Under the pieces are notes generated by a model. That model did no database searches. It was not told the DNA's origin and saw nothing but the letters and a program-made list of their open reading frames with translations. This document shows positions 47,731 through 56,499 of a stretch of DNA of 64,000 bases, one piece after another (the first letter of the stretch is position 1; each line of letters starts with the position of its first letter). Source of the DNA: JBBSDP01 sp963754335 (lineage in GTDB: Bacteria > Planctomycetota > Phycisphaerae > Tepidisphaerales > Tepidisphaeraceae); the NCBI GenBank assembly GCA_963754335.1, contig CAVWFQ010000003.1, positions 992,001 through 1,056,000 on the forward strand, read 5' to 3'. Made by a program: the position numbers and the translations under genes.

Positions 47731-47973
47731 ATGAATGCAGTGAATTCGATAATCCGCAAGGGTACGCTGGTAAGTCCGCAAATTGTCAAGTTGGATGAAC
47801 CCGCCCAAGGGGTTGCCGCCGACGTTGAAATCATCCTCCACGTCGTTTCCGAATCCGTTCGCGATGAGGAAACGATATTCGACTACGTCGCCCGTATCAC
47901 CCCGGGAACAAAGAGTCGCGCGGAACTCGACGCACAGTTGGCCGAGGAACGCGCCGCTTGGGGCGATCGCTGA
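47731..47973 (+). CDS. vapB: VapB-type antitoxin
   Basis: An 80-residue protein: a short beta-type N-terminus MNAVNSIIRKGTLVSPQIVK like AbrB/DUF2281-type antitoxins, and an acidic C-terminal tail (SRAELDAQLAEERAAWGDR) of the kind that wraps its toxin. The stop overlaps the toxin start by one base. It is expected to repress the operon together with VapC. Confidence 0.7.
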   Translation: MNAVNSIIRKGTLVSPQIVKLDEPAQGVAADVEIILHVVSESVRDEETIFDYVARITPGTKSRAELDAQLAEERAAWGDR

Positions 47974-48368
47974 TGCGTCTGTATCTCGATGCAAACGCGA
48001 TCATCGATGTCGTTGAGGGCAAGCTTCCCTTTCAATCGCGCGTAGTGTGCGGATGCGCCGGCGCGAGCCCCGGCGGAACGGTAATTACCTCGCGGCTATC
48101 GAGGCTTGAATGCCGAGTCAAGCCGTTGCGAGACAACGATCCCGCCCTCCTGAAAAACTATGACATCTTTTTTACGCGCCAGCGATTCCAGATCGTGGAA
48201 CTCAGCGCGCCGATCGTCGAGCGTGCGACCGAGCGGCGTGCTCGGTATCGATTTAAGACGCCGGACGCATTGCATCTTGCGACTGCGATCGAAGGGCATG
48301 CAACTACTTTTTTGACCGGCGACGCCGCGCTGGCCTCCTGCACTGAACTGCAGGTTGACGTCCTTTGA
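47973..48368 (+). CDS. vapC: VapC-type PIN-domain toxin
   Basis: A 131-residue PIN-domain ribonuclease starting at the overlapping ATG (MRLYLDANAIIDVVEG). The four acidic positions are present: Asp in YLDANAII, Glu in SRLSRLECRVKP, Asp in KTPDALHLATAI, and Asp in TFLTGDAAL. VapC toxins cut tRNA or rRNA when unpaired from VapB. The layout with the upstream antitoxin is standard and the frame is intact. Confidence 0.85.
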   Translation: MRLYLDANAIIDVVEGKLPFQSRVVCGCAGASPGGTVITSRLSRLECRVKPLRDNDPALLKNYDIFFTRQRFQIVELSAPIVERATERRARYRFKTPDALHLATAIEGHATTFLTGDAALASCTELQVDVL

Positions 48369-48414
48369 ACTAACGGCGCAAGCCGCGCGGGTTCACGACA
48401 TTTACGCCGCCCGA

Positions 48415-49836
48415 TCAGGTCTCCAGCGACCATCCCTTGCTGTACTTCTTGGTGATCCAGCTATTGGCTTCTTCGTCGTTGGTGATCTTGCACGCCGGGC
48501 CGTCCCACAGGAGCTTCTTGCCGTTGCCCCGGATGGCGACGTTGCCGAGGAGAATCGTCTCGGCGAGGAGGCCGGCATAGTCGAAGTTGGCCATGGAGGC
48601 GGGGCCGCCCTTGATCGCCTTGATCCACTCGGTCTTCTGCGCTTCGTCGCCGCCGCCGATGCGGGCGAGGGTCGGTGCGGGTGGCTTGTAGTCGTGGAAT
48701 TTTTCTTCGGGGTAGAGTTTCCAGTCTGCGCCGTAGTCGTTCGGGGAATAAAGGATTCCCTCATCGCCCACGATGATCGAGCCGCTGTCGGTCAGGTGTC
48801 CCTGTTTCTTGGCCGACGGCTGGGTGGAAGGCTCGACGGCCGGATAGATCTTCGCGATCAACTCCTCCGGCGGAAGGTTCTTCTTGCCGTTCTTATGCCC
48901 TTCGTACCAGTAGAATTTGAGCGGAGGAAGTTCGCCGCGGGCGGGGAACTCGTACACAACACTCGCCCAGCTCGGATAAGTCTGGGGGTTCAGGTCGCCG
49001 GCTTCACCCTGAAGGCTGATCGGGTACTCGAGCTTATTGGCCATGAAGGCCAGGTTCGCGGTGTGGCAACCCATGTCGCCGAGCGCGCCGGTGCCGTAGT
49101 CCCACCAGCCACGCCAGGTGAAAGGCTGATAGCGGTGGTTATACGGACGCGTGGGAGCCGGGCCAAGGAACAAGTCCCAGTGCGTGGTGGGGGGGATGGG
49201 CGTCTCCGCTGGCAATTCGGCTACGATCTGCGGCGCCTGTGGCCAGATCGGGCGATTCGTCCAGACATGGATCTCGCTCACTTTGCCAATCGCGCCGGAC
49301 TGAACAACTTCAACGCCGGTGCGAAGCCCATTCTCCGCCGTTCCCTGGTTGCCCATCTGCGTGGCGACTTTGTATTTGCGGGCGGCCATCCGCACGGCGC
49401 GCGCCTCTGCGACGGTGTGGGTCAAAGGTTTCTGGCAATAGACGCCTTTGCCCATCTGCATCGCGAGCATCGTGGCGATCGCATGATGATGGTCCGGCGT
49501 GCTGACGGTGACGGCATCAATGTCCTTGCCGACTTTGTCGAGCATCTCGCGGTAATCGTTGAAGCCCTGGATCTTGGGAAACTTGGTCTGGAACTTGGCG
49601 ATCTTCGACTTGAGGCGATTGTCGTCGATGTCGCAGACTGCAACGACATTGCCATGAGCGGCGACATGATCACTGTCGCTGTCGCCCTTTCCGCCGATGC
49701 CGATACAGGCAAAGTTGACGGTTTCATTCGGAGACTTGCTGTCGTCGCCATAACTGGCTCTGGTGCTGATCCAGAACCCGGCGCCGACGACGGCGGACGT
49801 TTTGATAAACTGACGACGGCTCGTGCGACGACTCAT
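48415..49836 (-). CDS. Tat-exported Gfo/Idh/MocA family oxidoreductase
   Basis: 473 residues. Twin-arginine signal MSRRTSRRQFIKTSAVVGAG, then the NAD-binding Rossmann fold NFACIGIGGKGDSDSDHVAA with VVAVCDIDD, and the catalytic-strand motif VYCQKPLTHTVAEARAV, where the usual EKP is QKP. The C-terminal domain has FTWRGWWDYGTGALGDMGCH, a common sequence in the planctomycete/Bacteroidetes secreted clade. Such enzymes oxidise or epimerise sugars or glycosides with tightly bound NAD(P). Substrate unknown. The gene is convergent with vapBC. Confidence 0.9.
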   Translation of the reverse strand: MSRRTSRRQFIKTSAVVGAGFWISTRASYGDDSKSPNETVNFACIGIGGKGDSDSDHVAAHGNVVAVCDIDDNRLKSKIAKFQTKFPKIQGFNDYREMLDKVGKDIDAVTVSTPDHHHAIATMLAMQMGKGVYCQKPLTHTVAEARAVRMAARKYKVATQMGNQGTAENGLRTGVEVVQSGAIGKVSEIHVWTNRPIWPQAPQIVAELPAETPIPPTTHWDLFLGPAPTRPYNHRYQPFTWRGWWDYGTGALGDMGCHTANLAFMANKLEYPISLQGEAGDLNPQTYPSWASVVYEFPARGELPPLKFYWYEGHKNGKKNLPPEELIAKIYPAVEPSTQPSAKKQGHLTDSGSIIVGDEGILYSPNDYGADWKLYPEEKFHDYKPPAPTLARIGGGDEAQKTEWIKAIKGGPASMANFDYAGLLAETILLGNVAIRGNGKKLLWDGPACKITNDEEANSWITKKYSKGWSLET

Positions 49837-49998
49837 GGGAAGCTCCTTGAGCGACGGCGATCATGACGCCGCCATGCGAGGGTTGAAGTGACGATCTCCG
49901 CTAGAATGCACAACTTGCGACACGGAAGTCTAAGACCAGTTACCGTGAGCCGCAAGACGTGTTGAGGTCTGAGAAATTGAAACCGGCGAAGCTGTCCT

Positions 49999-50502
49999 AT
50001 GTCGCTTTTTTCTAAACGTTACGCCGGCTCAACTTGGCGGCATCGTCTGCGCGGGCGGCTGTTTGCAGTCGGATGGATCCTGTCGGCTGGTTGTATCATT
50101 TGGGCATTTGTTGGCAATGAGCCAGAGGGTTCGATCTCGACATGGGCATGTGGAATGGTCGCTTTGCTGATAACGGGGTTTATGACACAGCCTCCGTCGC
50201 GGAAGCAAAGTTACGTTGAGCGGGTAGCACAAGGAGGAGTTGAGCAAACGAATTGTTGGAAATGCGATTACGATCTGCGGGCGAGCACCGAGCGCTGCCC
50301 CGAATGCGGCGAACGCATCTATTCTCCTCTTGAGCCGCTGGATTACCCGGAGAACTTCAAGCGCAACCGCCCGGGATGGGGTTGGCGATTGGAGGCATAC
50401 ATCTGTCGACGCCTATTGGCGCGTTCCGTGCCGCCTCCCAAAATCTGGGGCGACGACCCTATTCGGCGCACTGTCGCGGAGGTGGCAGTTGGAAATGACT
50501 GA
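49999..50502 (+). CDS. Membrane protein with zinc ribbon (intact family member)
   Basis: A 167-residue protein (MSLFSKRYAGSTWRHRLRGR) with two transmembrane segments (LFAVGWILSAGCIIWAFVG and ISTWACGMVALLITGFMTQP) and then a zinc ribbon CWKCDYDLRASTERCPECGE, followed by a basic C-terminal tail. The same ribbon ends the gene at 28507-28872 and the relic at 26422-26598. Function unknown; the domain could bind nucleic acid or another membrane component. It lies 48 bp before hslU. Confidence 0.75.
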   Translation: MSLFSKRYAGSTWRHRLRGRLFAVGWILSAGCIIWAFVGNEPEGSISTWACGMVALLITGFMTQPPSRKQSYVERVAQGGVEQTNCWKCDYDLRASTERCPECGERIYSPLEPLDYPENFKRNRPGWGWRLEAYICRRLLARSVPPPKIWGDDPIRRTVAEVAVGND

Positions 50503-50550
50503 CTCGCCGCTCATGGCGGACGCCGCCGCCACTCCTACAATGTCATCTAA

Positions 50551-51886
50551 ATGAAGCATCTCACGCCAAGGCAGATCGTCGGCGAGCTCGACAAATACAT
50601 CATCGGGCAGCAGGACGCCAAGCGTGCCGTCGCCGTCGCGATCCGCAATCGCTGGCGGCGACAACAGCTTCCGGAGCACATGCGGCAGGATGTGTCGCCG
50701 AAGAACATCATCATGATCGGGCCGACCGGCGTGGGAAAGACAGAAATCGCCCGGCGGTTGGCGGGGCTGACCGGCGCGCCGTTCATCAAGGTGGAGGCGA
50801 CCAAGTACACCGAGGTCGGGTATCACGGACGCGACGTCGAATCGATGATTCGCGATCTGCTCGATTCGGCGATTGCCATGGTGCGGGAGGAGATGACCGA
50901 ATCCGTCAAGGAGCCGGCCGAGAAGCACGTGGAGGAGCGAATCCTCGATTACCTTCTGCCGCACGGGGAGGGGCCGGAGCCGGCAGATGAGGAGGAAGCA
51001 CAGGCTAAGCGGAAGCGCACCCGAGACAAATTGCGCGACCAGCTCCGCCGCGGCGATCTCGAGGATCGCATGCTGGAAATTTCCGTTGAGGAGCGATCGA
51101 CCGTTGTCGGCGTCCTCGGCCAGGCGGGGATGGAGATGGACGTCGAGTTTCAGAACATGTTCGAGAAGATGCTGCCGAGCAAGCGCGAGACGCGCAAGCT
51201 CAGCGTCCGCGACGCCCGCAAAGTCCTCTTTAATCAGGAAGCGGAAAAGCTGATCGACAAGGAAAAGATTCAGCGAACGGCCATTGATCGCGTCGAGCAG
51301 GCGGGCATCGTCTTTCTCGACGAGATCGACAAGGTGGCCGGCACCGAGAGCAAGCATGGGCCGGATGTCAGCCGGCAGGGGGTGCAGCGTGATCTGTTGC
51401 CGATCGTCGAAGGGAGCACAGTCATTACCAAATATGGCCCGGTGAAAACCGACCATATTCTCTTCATTGCCGCTGGCGCGTTTCACAGCAGCAAGCCGAG
51501 CGACCTGATGCCGGAGTTGCAGGGGCGATTTCCGATTCGCGTGGAGTTACAGGATTTGAGCAAGGACGATTTCGTCCGCATTCTTGCGCGAGCCGCAGAA
51601 CTCGCTCACCAAGCAGCAGGTGGCGCTGCTCGGAACCGAGGGCGTGCAGATCGAATTCACGGATGACTCGATCGACGTCATGGCCCAGATTGCATTCGAC
51701 GTTAATCGTCGCAGCCAGAACATCGGCGCAAGAAGGCTTTACACGATTCTCGAGCGCGTCTTCGAGACGATCGGATTTGACGCACCCGACCTGGACAACA
51801 AGCAGATCACCATCACCGGCCAATTCGTCCGTGAACGACTGGAAGAGATCGTGAAGGACGAGGATTTGAGCAAATTTATTTTGTGA
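50551..51886 (+). CDS. hslU: ATP-dependent protease ATPase subunit HslU, frameshifted near 51589
   Basis: AAA+ unfoldase of the HslUV (ClpYQ) protease. It starts MKHLTPRQIVGELDKYIIGQ, with Walker A GPTGVGKTE and Walker B GIVFLDEIDKVAGTE. The I-domain lies between them, and the C-terminus EEIVKDEDLSKFIL matches the HslV-activating tail. At 51589 the frame shifts: DFVRILA is followed in the next frame by REPQNSLTKQQVALLGTEGV. Adding one CG in CTTGCGCGAG restores it, so this is probably a sequence error in a conserved gene. HslV is normally adjacent and is not found in this window; the neighbours are a zinc-ribbon gene and a convergent hydrolase. Confidence 0.9.
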
Positions 51887-51891
51887 TGTGG

Positions 51892-51911
51892 CACAGCCGC
51901 CCTCGGCTGTG
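51892..51911. other. GC hairpin between convergent genes
   Basis: CACAGCCG and CGGCTGTG around CCCT, five bases after the hslU stop and before the convergent SGNH gene. It lacks a T-run but may end transcription from either side; similar to the hairpin at 187-205. Confidence 0.5.
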
Positions 51912-51933
51912 TTCGACCCATCGCGGTTCAGGT

Positions 51934-52611
51934 TTACTGCTTCGCGGTTAGAGCAGGAGCTATCGTCTTAGCCATCAGAGTTGCCCCTTCCGTATTCGGG
52001 TGAACCCGATCGGGCAGCAGTTCCGGCTTGCCAACAAACGGTGTGTGCAGGTCGATCACCGTCAGCCCCAATTCCCTCGCGAGGGCTTCGATCATCGGCA
52101 TTTCTTCCGTCAGTCCAGCGTCGTTAATGCCATAGTTCCCCGCGCCGGGGACATCCACGGGATAGCAGACATAAATCTTCGGCTTGCTCGGAAGCGCTGC
52201 GAATTGCCTGACGAGGTCCTTGTAGTCGGCCGTGTATTCATCCTTGAATTTCCAGTTCTGCGGCTTGGTGTCGTTCGTGCCGAGCATAATCACCACCACA
52301 TCGGGCTTCAGATCCAAAGCCTGATGAAACGCGCCCTCTTTCTGGTAGGGCTTGTCTCCTCTGTTGAGGAGCGTCGCGCCACTGACGCCGAAATTGTGCA
52401 CGTCGTATTTGTCGCCGAGCATTTTCGCGAGCTGAGCCGGATATGCGTCGTTACCCGGATTCTTTGTACCGACGCCGGCAGTGATGCTGTCGCCGACACA
52501 GGCGACTTTGGTGGGAGTCGCGCCCTCGCCGTAGACACGAACGGTCAGGCTCACCGTGGCGGCGAAAAAAACGGAAAGCGTGATGAGTGCAAACTTGGAA
52601 GACTTTCTCAT
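51934..52611 (-). CDS. Secreted SGNH/GDSL hydrolase
   Basis: 225 residues with a signal peptide (FALITLSVFFAATVSLTVRV) and the four SGNH blocks: the catalytic Ser in VACVGDSITAGVG, Gly in NFGVSGATLLN, Asn in VVVIMLGTNDTKP, and the Asp-His pair in LLPDRVHPNTEG. AGGAGG 5 bases upstream fixes the ATG at 52611. The family removes acetyl or acyl groups from polysaccharides and lipids. A carbohydrate esterase role fits the neighbouring oxidoreductase and esterase genes. Confidence 0.9.
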   Translation of the reverse strand: MRKSSKFALITLSVFFAATVSLTVRVYGEGATPTKVACVGDSITAGVGTKNPGNDAYPAQLAKMLGDKYDVHNFGVSGATLLNRGDKPYQKEGAFHQALDLKPDVVVIMLGTNDTKPQNWKFKDEYTADYKDLVRQFAALPSKPKIYVCYPVDVPGAGNYGINDAGLTEEMPMIEALARELGLTVIDLHTPFVGKPELLPDRVHPNTEGATLMAKTIAPALTAKQ

Positions 52612-52671
52612 TGAACCTCCTGGCTCGTGAATGAAAGATCGCTTCGAATCTTAATCGAAACCAGGGGCGCA

Positions 52672-52707
52672 TAAAAACGGGCGGAGCGTTGACGACGCTC
52701 CGCCCGT
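52672..52707 (-). terminator. Rho-independent terminator after the Ysc84 gene
   Basis: A perfect 13-bp stem ACGGGCGGAGCGT with ACGCTCCGCCCGT (52677-52707, 5-base loop) is followed on the minus strand by a T-run (the A-rich bases 52672-52676). It lies 34 bases after the stop of the Ysc84-domain gene. Confidence 0.9.
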
Positions 52708-52740
52708 CAATTCCATCTGAACAAGCAAGTCCGCAACCAC

Positions 52741-53313
52741 TCAGGTGTGCTGGCCGTTGCTGTCCGAATCCGTGTTCGAGAACTTAAACTTCTGTCCATT
52801 GACTGATACGCCGGCCATCAGGCCGCCTTTGGGCAGAAGATAGACAGCCACGCCATGTTGGAAGGAAGTTTGGCCGGCGGTTCCGGCCTTGATGAGTGTC
52901 GCGGTCGCATCGCCACCAAACGAGATCTTGCCATCTTCGAACCGCGCCAATGCTTCAGGCGTTTCGAAAATGACCAGTTCGGAAAAAGTTTGTCCGCCGG
53001 CCTGGATGCCGAGCGAGGCCTGCTCAAGTGTCGCGTAGCCGACAATATGGCCGTTTTGATAAACGGTACCTTTGCCGGACGCCCCGCCGACCCCGAGTCC
53101 GGCCTGAGCGACACTCGGGAAAATCGCATAGGCGTTTGCCTTGTCGAGCATGTTCTGTACACTCGAATCCTGAGCCTTCATCTGTTCCAGCGCCACCTTC
53201 GCTTCATCGTGCATGGCCGTCTGATTGGCTTCAGAATTGGGGGTATTCGTGCTGCATCCGACGACGCCCAGACCCAGTACCGATAAGAGAGAGAAACTAA
53301 CTAAGCGCTTCAT
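52741..53313 (-). CDS. Ysc84-domain lipoprotein
   Basis: 190 residues. ATG at 53313 (MKRLVSFSLLSVLGLGVVGC) with GGAGG 5 bases upstream and lipobox VVGC; the longer frame upstream is not needed. The domain is the lipid-binding Ysc84/SYLF type: AYAIFPSVAQAGLGVGGASG, YNGHI-like YQNGHIVGYATLEQASLGIQ, and FETPEALARFEDGKISFGGD. Bacterial members are small envelope proteins of unclear role. A terminator follows. Confidence 0.88.
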   Translation of the reverse strand: MKRLVSFSLLSVLGLGVVGCSTNTPNSEANQTAMHDEAKVALEQMKAQDSSVQNMLDKANAYAIFPSVAQAGLGVGGASGKGTVYQNGHIVGYATLEQASLGIQAGGQTFSELVIFETPEALARFEDGKISFGGDATATLIKAGTAGQTSFQHGVAVYLLPKGGLMAGVSVNGQKFKFSNTDSDSNGQHT

Positions 53314-53485
53314 GGAAGCCTCCAGAGTAAAAAAGTTCCCAGCCAGAATTCGACACCAGGCCGTCTGGCAATGATGATCCACATCGGGCAAAGGCTGGGG
53401 CCGCAATTGGTGTGCCGCCCGGCGTGCAACAGGCCGCAAATACGCTCGTATAAGCAACAGCTTGCCACCCAATGGAGAACCAACC

Positions 53486-54816
53486 ATGTCGCACCGTTGC
53501 ATTCGAAGCCGCCGGGAATTGCTCAAAACCATCGGCGCGTTAGCCGCCATCGGGACACTGCCTAGGTGGTTTGTCGAGGAAACGCTCGACGCAGCGGAGC
53601 CTGCCACGCCATCCAGCGCGCTAATGATAAGCCAAATTTCGCGCTGATTGGTTGCGGCGGACGCGGTCGGGCAATCGTGCACGATGCACTGCCGTTCGGA
53701 AATCTTGTCGCGGTGTGCGACGTGGATGACCGTCACTCCGAGGGAGCATCGGTCGATTTTCACGGCCCCAAGACCTATCACGATTTTCGAAAATTAATGG
53801 AGCGCGACGACATACCGATCATTCTCGACGCGACGCCGGATCATTGGCATACGCTCGTTAATCTCCATGCGATCAAGGCGGGGAAAGATGTTTACAGCGA
53901 GAAGCCGCTGTCGCTTACCGTAGACGAAGGCAAACGTGTGGTGGAAGCCGTCGGAAAATCGGATCGCATCCTCCAGACGGGAACCCAGCAGCGCAGCGAT
54001 CCGACGTTTCGGCTGGCGTGCGAACTGGTTCGCAACGGGCGTGTCGGAAAACTGCAGGAGGTTTCCGTCATCCTGCCTGCCGGTTTCCGGGGTGGTCCGT
54101 TCCAATCCGAGCCGGTCCCCGCGGGGCTTGATTGGGAAATGTGGCAGGGGCAGGCCCCCGCCACCGATTACGTGAAGGAACGTTGCGGCTTCAGTTTCCG
54201 CTACTGGTACGACTACTCCGGCGGAACGATGACCGACTGGGGCGCGCATCATAACGACATCGCCCGCTGGGGCATCGGCCTGGACGGCCCGTCGAGCATC
54301 GAAGGCAAAGCCCTGGTCGAGCCGATCCCCGGCGGATATACCGCCATCAGCGAATATCAGGTCGAATACATCTGGCCCAATGGGGTGCGGCACCATTGCC
54401 GGAGTACCACCGACGACGAGTGGACCGGCGGTGTCAAACGCAGTGGTCCGGGGACGCTGCATCATGGCGTTAAATTCGAAGGAACCGACGGTTGGATTTT
54501 CGTGACTCGCGGGCGCATCGACGCCAGCAAACCCGAATTGATTCACGAGCCGCTGGCGTCTAACGCCGAACGCCTCTATGTCAGCAATAATCACATGGGC
54601 AATTTTTTTGAGTGCGTGCGAACGCGCAAACAGCCGGTTGCGCCCGCGCAGGTCGGTCATCGCTCAGCGAGCATTTGCCACCTTGGCACACTCGCGCTCC
54701 GTCTCGGCCGGAAGTTGAACTGGGATCCGGTCAAAGAAGAATTCATCGGCGACGACGATGCTCAGAAATGGGTCGCGCGAGAAATGCGTAAGCCATGGAA
54801 TTATGAAATCGTCTAA
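53486..54816 (+). CDS. Tat-exported Gfo/Idh/MocA family oxidoreductase, frameshifted near 53622
   Basis: Twin-arginine signal MSHRCIRSRRELLKTIGALA from the ATG at 53486; the frame shifts in CCAGCGCGCTAAT and continues NDKPNFALIGCGGRGRAIVH, the Rossmann dinucleotide-binding motif. VVAVCDVDD-like LVAVCDVDDRHSEG and the catalytic-strand motif DVYSEKPLSLTVDEGK follow, with FSFRYWYDYSGGTMTDWGAH in the C-terminal domain. Adding one G restores the frame. Sugar or glycoside oxidation is the likely class of reaction. The last four bases overlap the stop of the convergent pseudopilin gene. Confidence 0.88.
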
Positions 54817-55604
54817 TCATCAAATGCGCCGTAATAGGGGACGCCTTGGCCAACGGTGTTGGGATCGTTGGAGTTGCTGACGCCCGGGATTCCGACCAGG
54901 CCAAAATCAGCTGGGTGAAGCGATCCGACGGGTCGGAATTCGGCGTGGCCGTCAACAAACGCGAGGTTTCCGCCTCCCTGATTTCCGCCGGGTGAACCCG
55001 CGACGTAGTGGAGATTCGAATATTCCTGGCCCCAGTACGAGCCGTTGTCGAAACACCAGGCGCTGTATTCGGGCGGTGACCCGCCGGCCGCGGCGGGGCG
55101 GCGCCACGCAATGTTCCAGCGGAAACGATCTTCCTGAAGCCAGATCATGTCGGCGGAATCGGAGATGCGCGAGAGCGGCCTTCCGATCACTGCCGAATTG
55201 ATCATGTAATTCGTATCGCTGGGCGCGGCGGGTTCGCCCCATCCGGTCCAGGTAAATTCTCCAGCGCTCGGGCAGACCCAGAGCGATGAGGCGACGTCCA
55301 CCCCATCGACGTACCGGATCAACGATGCAAGCACATTCCAGTTGCCGGAATTGGAAGTGTCGTAGACGCCCGGATCGGCGAAGGTGGTTACGTCGCCATA
55401 TTGCACGGGGAGATGTTCCCTGTTTTCGTTGCAATACATGACAAGCGCGCCTGCGAGCTGCCGCATATTACTCAGGCAACTCGTTGCCTTGGCGGCTTCG
55501 CGGGCGCGCGCCAATGCGGGCAGAAGCATTGCGATCAGCAGCGCGATGATCCCGATCACCACGAGCAATTCCACCAGGGTAAATCCGCGTTTGGATCGCC
55601 TCAC
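54813..55604 (-). CDS. Type II secretion pseudopilin-like protein (planctomycete type)
   Basis: 263 residues, prepilin N-terminus MRRSKRGFTLVELLVVIGII with the Gly/Phe cleavage site and Glu at +5. The periplasmic domain has the H-x9-DG-type C-terminal signature of planctomycete pseudopilins, here HYVAGSPGGNQGGGNLAFVD followed by GHAEFR. Hundreds of such proteins can occur in one planctomycete genome. They are thought to build surface fibres or assist secretion, but individual roles are unknown. Confidence 0.9.
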   Translation of the reverse strand: MRRSKRGFTLVELLVVIGIIALLIAMLLPALARAREAAKATSCLSNMRQLAGALVMYCNENREHLPVQYGDVTTFADPGVYDTSNSGNWNVLASLIRYVDGVDVASSLWVCPSAGEFTWTGWGEPAAPSDTNYMINSAVIGRPLSRISDSADMIWLQEDRFRWNIAWRRPAAAGGSPPEYSAWCFDNGSYWGQEYSNLHYVAGSPGGNQGGGNLAFVDGHAEFRPVGSLHPADFGLVGIPGVSNSNDPNTVGQGVPYYGAFDD

Positions 55605-55700
55605 AGACGGCTCCCACGAATTTCAACGAAGTGCACTGCCAAATACTGCGCGGCCTTCCTGATGCGTCGCCGCGCCCGCGGTTCGCCGGTGCGCGCTGCG

Positions 55701-56420
55701 CTAATTCAGGTCTTTGCCAGCCGCTCCGTACAGGGTCCAGTCGAGGTTGTACGGACCGTACGGCGTTGTCGGATTTATTTCATCCAGTCGGGTGTTAGCG
55801 GCATGACCGTCAACAAAGCTCAGGTCGATGCGATTCAGTCCGTGGCCTCCTCCCTGCGCGTAGCAGGGGAAGAGAATTTTTTGCGAAGGATAGATCACTT
55901 CCGAGAGCTTGATGCCGGTCACGAGGCCGGGACTTTGGCCCGGACCGAAACGATGATAAAAGTGATACGGATAATAGTACGAACAGGGAAACTGCAACAC
56001 ATTTACGTTGGGATAGCCGAACGAAGGGCCGTAGTAGGTGATCCAATAGACGTCCCACGGGGGATCGATGTCAGTCGGGCAGACATAAAAAGTAGTCGGC
56101 GTGAAAGTTCCGAGCAGATCCCAGACATCAACAAAGCTCTCCTGCGGCCAGTCATCCCCGGCGTTGGGAAAATAGCCCTTGTTCTCGTTAATGTACATGA
56201 TGTTGGCCATTCCCAATTGCCTGAGATTCGAAAGGCAATTCACGGTCTGGGCGGCCTCGCGCGCCTTGGCCAGGGCGGGCATGAGAATGGCGATCAACGC
56301 AGCGATGATCCCGATGACGACCAATAGTTCCACAAGTGTGAACGCCGGCACGAAGACTCGCTCTCGGTTGGTGAGTCGCCAGGAATGGGTTTGATGCGAT
56401 GCGGAGATGTGCTGCAGCAT
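55701..56420 (-). CDS. Type II secretion pseudopilin-like protein
   Basis: 239 residues from the ATG at 56420 (MLQHISASHQTHSWRLTNRE); the frame is open farther upstream. Prepilin segment VPAFTLVELLVVIGIIAALI, where the residue before Phe is Ala rather than Gly, so peptidase cleavage may be weaker. It is Tyr-rich (CSYYYPYHFYHRFGPGQ) and ends LSFVDGHAANTRLDEI, the C-terminal DGH signature. It lies upstream of the other pseudopilin on the same strand, separated by 96 bp. Confidence 0.85.
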   Translation of the reverse strand: MLQHISASHQTHSWRLTNRERVFVPAFTLVELLVVIGIIAALIAILMPALAKAREAAQTVNCLSNLRQLGMANIMYINENKGYFPNAGDDWPQESFVDVWDLLGTFTPTTFYVCPTDIDPPWDVYWITYYGPSFGYPNVNVLQFPCSYYYPYHFYHRFGPGQSPGLVTGIKLSEVIYPSQKILFPCYAQGGGHGLNRIDLSFVDGHAANTRLDEINPTTPYGPYNLDWTLYGAAGKDLN

Positions 56421-56499
56421 CGACCTGCATAATAACACAGTTTCTCTGGGCGGCAATAAAAAAATCGGAATCCGGAGAATCGGTCTGTTGCGGATGGCC

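Noticed and set aside
48355..49866. A 503-residue plus-strand frame opposite the oxidoreductase gene
   Set aside because: It mirrors the Tat-exported oxidoreductase on the minus strand, which shows a signal, Rossmann fold and family motifs; the plus frame has none.
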